A stretch of DNA of 10,423 nt. Source: Candidatus Competibacteraceae bacterium. GTDB taxonomy: Bacteria; Pseudomonadota; Gammaproteobacteria; Competibacterales; Competibacteraceae. The stretch is from the NCBI GenBank assembly GCA_012032855.1, contig JAAUQA010000072.1, forward strand, positions 1 to 10,423, in the 5' to 3' direction. The translations under genes and the position numbers were made by a program. This document shows, in pieces, positions 7,238-10,423 of the stretch. Each line of letters opens with the position of its first letter. Position 1 is the stretch's first letter. The notes below the pieces were generated by a model, which was given only the letters and a program-made list of their open reading frames with translations, had not been told where the DNA came from and did no database searches.

Positions 7238-9091
7238 TTGCAATTCCAAACTATGGATTTTTCCGGGATCCTGGCACAATCCGCCCCACCCAAAGCTATT
7301 CCAGAACACCGTCTGGACCTGGCGGAGGTGCTGGAAAAACTGGTCGCTGACGACTTGATCAATCAGCAAGACGCCGATCAATTGAGTGCTGAAAAACATT
7401 GGCAAGGTCCTGCTGAATTGCACCCGTTGGTCATCGTAGCCAATCGCAAACTCAAAAGCCTGCGCCCGCCTCACCAATCGCTTAGTCTCGAAACGCTTAC
7501 TCAGTGGCTGGCCGAGAAAACCGATTTTCCTTATTGCCGCATTGATCCGCTCAAGGTAGATGTCGCCGCAGTAACCCAGGTGGTGTCTTACGCTTACGCA
7601 CTGCGCTATCAGATCTTACCGTTAGCCGTCAACGGTCGAAAGGTAACTTTCGCGACCTCCGAACCGTTTCTTGCTGAATGGGAACGAGACCTGCGGCATT
7701 TATTGCACCTAGATATCCACCGAGTCATTGCTAATCCGCTGGATGTCAAACGCTATCTATTGGAGTTTTACGGCCTGTCGCGGTCTGTTGCCGGAGCGAG
7801 CGATGCGCATGGCAGAGGCCATACCGCCAAGGGCATTCTCAATTTCGAGCAATTGTTGGAATTGGGACAAGGCGGCGCGTTGGGGGCGGAGGACCGGCCA
7901 GTGGTTCAGGTCGTCGATTGGTTATTGCAATACGCCTTCGAGCAGCGCGCCAGCGATATTCACTTAGAACCCCGCCGCGAGCAAGGCAATATTCGGTTTC
8001 GTATCGACGGTATATTGCATCATGTGTACCGGTTACCTCCCACCGTAATGGGCGCTGTCACCAGCCGCTTGAAAATTTTAGGGCGCATGGATGTCGCAGA
8101 AAAACGTCGGCCTCAGGACGGTCGTATTAAAACCCGCACCCCAGCGGGCCGAGAAGTCGAGCTGCGATTATCAACGATGCCGACCGTATTCGGCGAAAAA
8201 TGCGTGATGCGTATTTTTGATCCCGACATCGTGGTAAAAAGCTTCGCTCAGATCGGCTTCTCGCCTCGGGAGGAGGAAACCTGGCAGGCCATGATAAGGC
8301 GACCGCACGGTATCGTGCTGGTCACCGGACCCACTGGTTCGGGTAAGACCACCACGCTGTACTCCACACTGAAGTATCTGGCGCGTCCCGACAATAATGT
8401 TTGCACGGTGGAAGATCCCATCGAAATGGTCGCCCCGGAATTCAATCAGATGCAGGTCCAACCCGGCATCGATTTGACCTTCGCGCAGGGTATTCGCACC
8501 CTGTTACGCCAAGATCCGGACATCATTATGGTCGGGGAGATTCGCGATTTGGAAACCGCGCAAATGGCGGTGCAAGCAGCGCTGACCGGCCATCTAGTAT
8601 TATCTACCCTGCATACTAATGACGCGCCGTCAGCCATCACCCGGTTATTAGACATTGGCGTGCCGCATTACCTGATCCAAAGCACCTTGATCGGCGTTGT
8701 CGCTCAACGGCTGGTCCGCACGTTGTGCCCGCACTGTAAGACTACGACAACCATTGACCCGGTAGAATGGGATGCGCTGATTCATCCTTGGGAAATTGCC
8801 GCGCCCGCCCGGGTAGGCGGTTCGCGAGGATGCCCGGAGTGTCGCCACACTGGGTACTTAGGCCGCACGGGACTGTATGAAATGCTGACGGTTACCCCCA
8901 GCTTGCGCGGTCTCTTTCAGGCCGATGCCGATAATGCCCGGATTCGTGACCAAGCGTGCCGAGAGGGGATGCGCACGCTGCGGATCAGCGCCGCTTATCA
9001 AGTTGCCGCCGGTTTGACTACGGCAGAAGAAGTAGCACAGGTGTTACCAGCGATGGATGTGAGCAGCGAAACCAGCTCTAATTCGCTGTAA
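7238..9091 (+). CDS. GspE/PulE/PilB-family secretion or pilus assembly ATPase (orphan)
   Basis: This 617-residue AAA-like hexameric ATPase is of the type that powers type II secretion or type IV pilus extension from the cytoplasmic face of the membrane. The N-terminal 150 or so residues resemble the GspE/PilB N-domain (FPYCRIDPLKVDVAAVTQV). The nucleotide-binding parts follow: SDIHLEPR, RRPQDGRI, Walker A GPTGSGKT (364-371), Asp box EDPIE (392-396), Walker B DPDIIMVGEIRD (426-437) and His box HLVLSTLHTND (452-462). A zinc-type pair CPHC (497-500) and CPEC (532-535) is present, as in PulE and PilB. TTG at 7238 and ATG at 7253 are both possible starts, neither with a strong binding site; an in-frame stop at 7223 excludes anything earlier. 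No pilin, platform protein or secretin gene is in the window, so its partner machine is unknown. The catalytic motifs are all intact. Confidence 0.92.
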   Translation: MQFQTMDFSGILAQSAPPKAIPEHRLDLAEVLEKLVADDLINQQDADQLSAEKHWQGPAELHPLVIVANRKLKSLRPPHQSLSLETLTQWLAEKTDFPYCRIDPLKVDVAAVTQVVSYAYALRYQILPLAVNGRKVTFATSEPFLAEWERDLRHLLHLDIHRVIANPLDVKRYLLEFYGLSRSVAGASDAHGRGHTAKGILNFEQLLELGQGGALGAEDRPVVQVVDWLLQYAFEQRASDIHLEPRREQGNIRFRIDGILHHVYRLPPTVMGAVTSRLKILGRMDVAEKRRPQDGRIKTRTPAGREVELRLSTMPTVFGEKCVMRIFDPDIVVKSFAQIGFSPREEETWQAMIRRPHGIVLVTGPTGSGKTTTLYSTLKYLARPDNNVCTVEDPIEMVAPEFNQMQVQPGIDLTFAQGIRTLLRQDPDIIMVGEIRDLETAQMAVQAALTGHLVLSTLHTNDAPSAITRLLDIGVPHYLIQSTLIGVVAQRLVRTLCPHCKTTTTIDPVEWDALIHPWEIAAPARVGGSRGCPECRHTGYLGRTGLYEMLTVTPSLRGLFQADADNARIRDQACREGMRTLRISAAYQVAAGLTTAEEVAQVLPAMDVSSETSSNSL

Positions 9092-9110
9092 CTTAAGTCG
9101 CTCTACAGAT

Positions 9111-9857
9111 TCATAGCCGGTTGATTTGATTGGCTAGAAAAGCGGCACCGAATCCGTTATCGATGTTGACCACGCCGACCCCTCCGGCACAACAGGTCAA
9201 CATGCTGAGCAACGCCGACAAGCCACCGAAATTCGCGCCGTAACCCACGCTCGCCGGCACCGCGACAACCGGCTTGTCGACTAATCCCGCAACAACGCTG
9301 GCCAAAGCGCCCTCCATGCCGGCAATCACGATAACGACTCTAGCGCCTCGAATCAGTTCCAGCTGGGCAAACAACCGATGAATGCCTGCTACGCCCACAT
9401 CCACTACCCGTTCTACCCGGTTACCGAACAGCAAAGCCGTTTCCGCCGCTTCTTCAGCAATCGGCAGATCCGCAGTGCCGGCAGTAACAATAGCGATATA
9501 GGTTGCGGTCATCGCCGGGGCATTCTTTTGGATGCTGATCACTCGTCCCAGCGGGTTATACCGCGCCGCCGGGTATAATTCTGCGACAGCGGCATACATG
9601 TCGTCAGTTGCGCGAGTGGCTAGAATATTGTGGTTCCGGCCCAGCATGTACTCCACGATAGCCCGGACTTGATTCACGGTTTTGCCGGCGCAGTAGATCA
9701 CTTCCGGGCAGCCGGTGCGCAATTCCCGATGGGTATCGATTTTGGCGTCAACCAAGTCCTTAAAGGGCAAATCTTTGAGTTTCAACAGCGCTTGTTCAAC
9801 CGCAAGATCGCCATGTTTGACGCGCACTAACAGTTGTTTCAGTTCATTCTCGTCCAC
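9111..9857 (-). CDS. larB: Nickel pincer cofactor biosynthesis protein LarB
   Basis: LarB carboxylates the pyridinium ring of nicotinic acid adenine dinucleotide and cleaves it to pyridinium-3,5-biscarboxylic acid mononucleotide and AMP. This is the first step toward the nickel-pincer cofactor of lactate racemase and other LarA-type enzymes. The 248 residues have a helical N-terminal region and a PurE-like C-terminal domain. Signatures are TAGTADLPIAEEAAETA (125-141), DVGVAGIHRL (153-162), AGMEGALASVVAGLV (179-193) and GYGANFGGLSALLSML (205-220). A Cys-Cys pair follows at 222-223; one of these should be the catalytic Cys of the family. It ends with NIDNGFGAAFLA. The start is GTG at 9855-9857, with AAGGG about 7 bases before it; the nearby ATG is out of frame. 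It is divergent from the DUF4149 gene and convergent with the ATPase gene, 19 bases apart. LarC, LarE and LarA are not in the window. Confidence 0.93.
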   Translation of the reverse strand: MDENELKQLLVRVKHGDLAVEQALLKLKDLPFKDLVDAKIDTHRELRTGCPEVIYCAGKTVNQVRAIVEYMLGRNHNILATRATDDMYAAVAELYPAARYNPLGRVISIQKNAPAMTATYIAIVTAGTADLPIAEEAAETALLFGNRVERVVDVGVAGIHRLFAQLELIRGARVVIVIAGMEGALASVVAGLVDKPVVAVPASVGYGANFGGLSALLSMLTCCAGGVGVVNIDNGFGAAFLANQINRL

Positions 9858-9910
9858 AAGGTAACCCTTAATCGTTTACAATCGAGCCATTATGATACTG
9901 AGCAGGGGAT

Positions 9911-10360
9911 TTGCCGTTGCCGCCGTTACCGCCTAGGTTCATCCGCATTGGCGAGCAGGTTTTGACCGTAATATGGATCGGTAGTTTGTGGACTATCGGT
10001 TTCATCGTGGCGCCCACGTTGTTTCAAGTTTTGGATGATCGGGCGTTAGCCGGCATGATCGCCGGACGCTTGTTTAGCATTGAAAGCTATCTGGGTCTGG
10101 TGTGCGGTGGGCTGTTGTTGCTGTTCACACGGTACAAAACCCGATCTGAGCGATGGTTCAGTTGGCGCACTGCATTACTCGCAACGATGCTTGCCATCAT
10201 CGTGGTGGGGGAGTTCGTCCTGCAGCCGATGTTGGCGACATTTAAAGCGCAGGGTCTCAATGCGGAGTTTGCGCGTTGGCACGGCGTGAGCGCTTCGTTA
10301 TATTTGCTTAACAGCGTATTGGGTATAGTCGTAGTCGCTACCACCCATCAGGGCAACTGA
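9911..10360 (+). CDS. DUF4149 family four-helix membrane protein
   Basis: This protein of about 149 residues belongs to the DUF4149 (TMEM205-like) family, function unknown. The signature GEQVLTVIWIGSLWTIGFIVAP (here spanning about residues 14-35) opens the first membrane segment. Others lie at roughly 57-73, 86-106 and 126-143, giving four in all. An acidic EFVLQPML and the WHGVSASLYLLNS stretch are typical of the family. Only TTG starts fit: TTG at 9911 is just 2 bases after AGGGG (9904-9908), while TTG at 9917 has the better 8-base spacing, so 9917 may be the real start. An in-frame TGA at 9899-9901 excludes earlier starts. Its 3' end overlaps the end of yhbY by 13 bases on the opposite strand. 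In Pseudomonas this family also neighbours yhbY, which supports the call. Confidence 0.88.
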   Translation: MPLPPLPPRFIRIGEQVLTVIWIGSLWTIGFIVAPTLFQVLDDRALAGMIAGRLFSIESYLGLVCGGLLLLFTRYKTRSERWFSWRTALLATMLAIIVVGEFVLQPMLATFKAQGLNAEFARWHGVSASLYLLNSVLGIVVVATTHQGN

Positions 10361-10422
10361 ATGCGCGGCTTGTCGGGATTGTGCCGAAATAAGGTGGCGG
10401 TATGGCCGATCCGTTGCACTAA
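10348..10422 (-). CDS. yhbY: C-terminal end of CRS1/YhbY-type RNA-binding protein
   Basis: Read from the right edge on the minus strand, an open frame of 24 codons ends LVQRIGHTATLFR then HNPDKPRIQLP and stops at TGA 10350-10348. This matches the end of YhbY, in which VQxIGxTxxLYRxNPExPKIxLP closes the CRM domain. YhbY binds precursors of the large ribosomal subunit. Only about a quarter of the usual 97-100 residues is inside the window. Its placement tail to tail with a DUF4149 gene matches the Pseudomonas gene order I recall. The stop lies within the DUF4149 coding sequence. Confidence 0.78.
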   Translation of the reverse strand, partial: LVQRIGHTATLFRHNPDKPRIQLP

Positions 10423-10423
10423 T

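Noticed and set aside
9092..9110. Terminator between the ATPase gene and larB
   Set aside because: The gap is 19 bases and shows no GC-rich stem followed by a T-run in either direction.
9111..9857. PurE (AIR carboxylase) for this gene
   Set aside because: The C-terminal fold is PurE-like, but the length, the N-terminal region and the GYGANFGG / NIDNGFGA signatures are those of LarB.
9891..9896. TATGAT as the DUF4149 -10 box
   Set aside because: It is a good hexamer, but the -35 is poor and transcription would start within about 10 bases of the first codon, leaving little room for the AGGGG site.
9892..9936. ATG at 9892 as the DUF4149 start (MILSRGFAVAAVTA)
   Set aside because: It is in another frame and stops at 9934-9936. 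Joining it to DUF4149 would need a shift of the opposite sign to the five losses seen elsewhere.

Overview
The window looks like ordinary core chromosome of a gammaproteobacterium. The reasons are the families present (RF3/PrfC, DUF2970, DUF2333, bacterial ValS, DUF4149 next to YhbY) and their close match to proteins I remember from Pseudomonas and relatives. The genus cannot be settled from the sequence alone. I see no insertion sequence, prophage, CRISPR array, tRNA or rRNA. No gene-free stretch exceeds 300 bases; the longest is the 207-base divergent region 7031-7237.

Layout. Positions 2-2377 (+) hold the last five-sixths or so of prfC, a small DUF2970 membrane protein and a lysozyme-family-like protein. 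Positions 2374-7030 (-) hold, in transcription order, valS, a DUF2333 membrane protein and a YdjM/DUF457 membrane hydrolase. The tight spacing suggests one transcription unit, and it meets the + genes tail to tail on a shared CTAG. From 7238 (+) comes an orphan GspE/PulE/PilB-type secretion ATPase. It is transcribed away from valS and ends tail to tail with larB (-, 9111-9857). A DUF4149 membrane protein (+, 9911-10360) is divergent from larB, and its 3' end overlaps the tail of yhbY (-), which runs off the window.

The most striking feature is five single-base losses, all within the first 4.4 kb. One is in prfC, one in the lysozyme-like gene, two in the DUF2333 gene and one near the end of valS. 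In each case adding back one base restores a family-like protein, and four of the five fall in short homopolymer runs. No such lesion is seen in the remaining 6 kb. Sequencing or assembly error is the simplest reading; real gene decay is the alternative. Three genes are typed as pseudogenes only to record that the frame is broken as given.

The genes do not form one pathway: translation (prfC, valS), ribosome assembly (yhbY), cofactor synthesis (larB), export or pilus energetics (the PulE-like ATPase) and envelope proteins of unknown role. I did not find a convincing undescribed system. The best regulatory lead is the valS/ATPase divergent region, which holds a perfect 14-bp palindrome, a short translatable mini-ORF with a good Shine-Dalgarno, and a second imperfect 23-bp palindrome.
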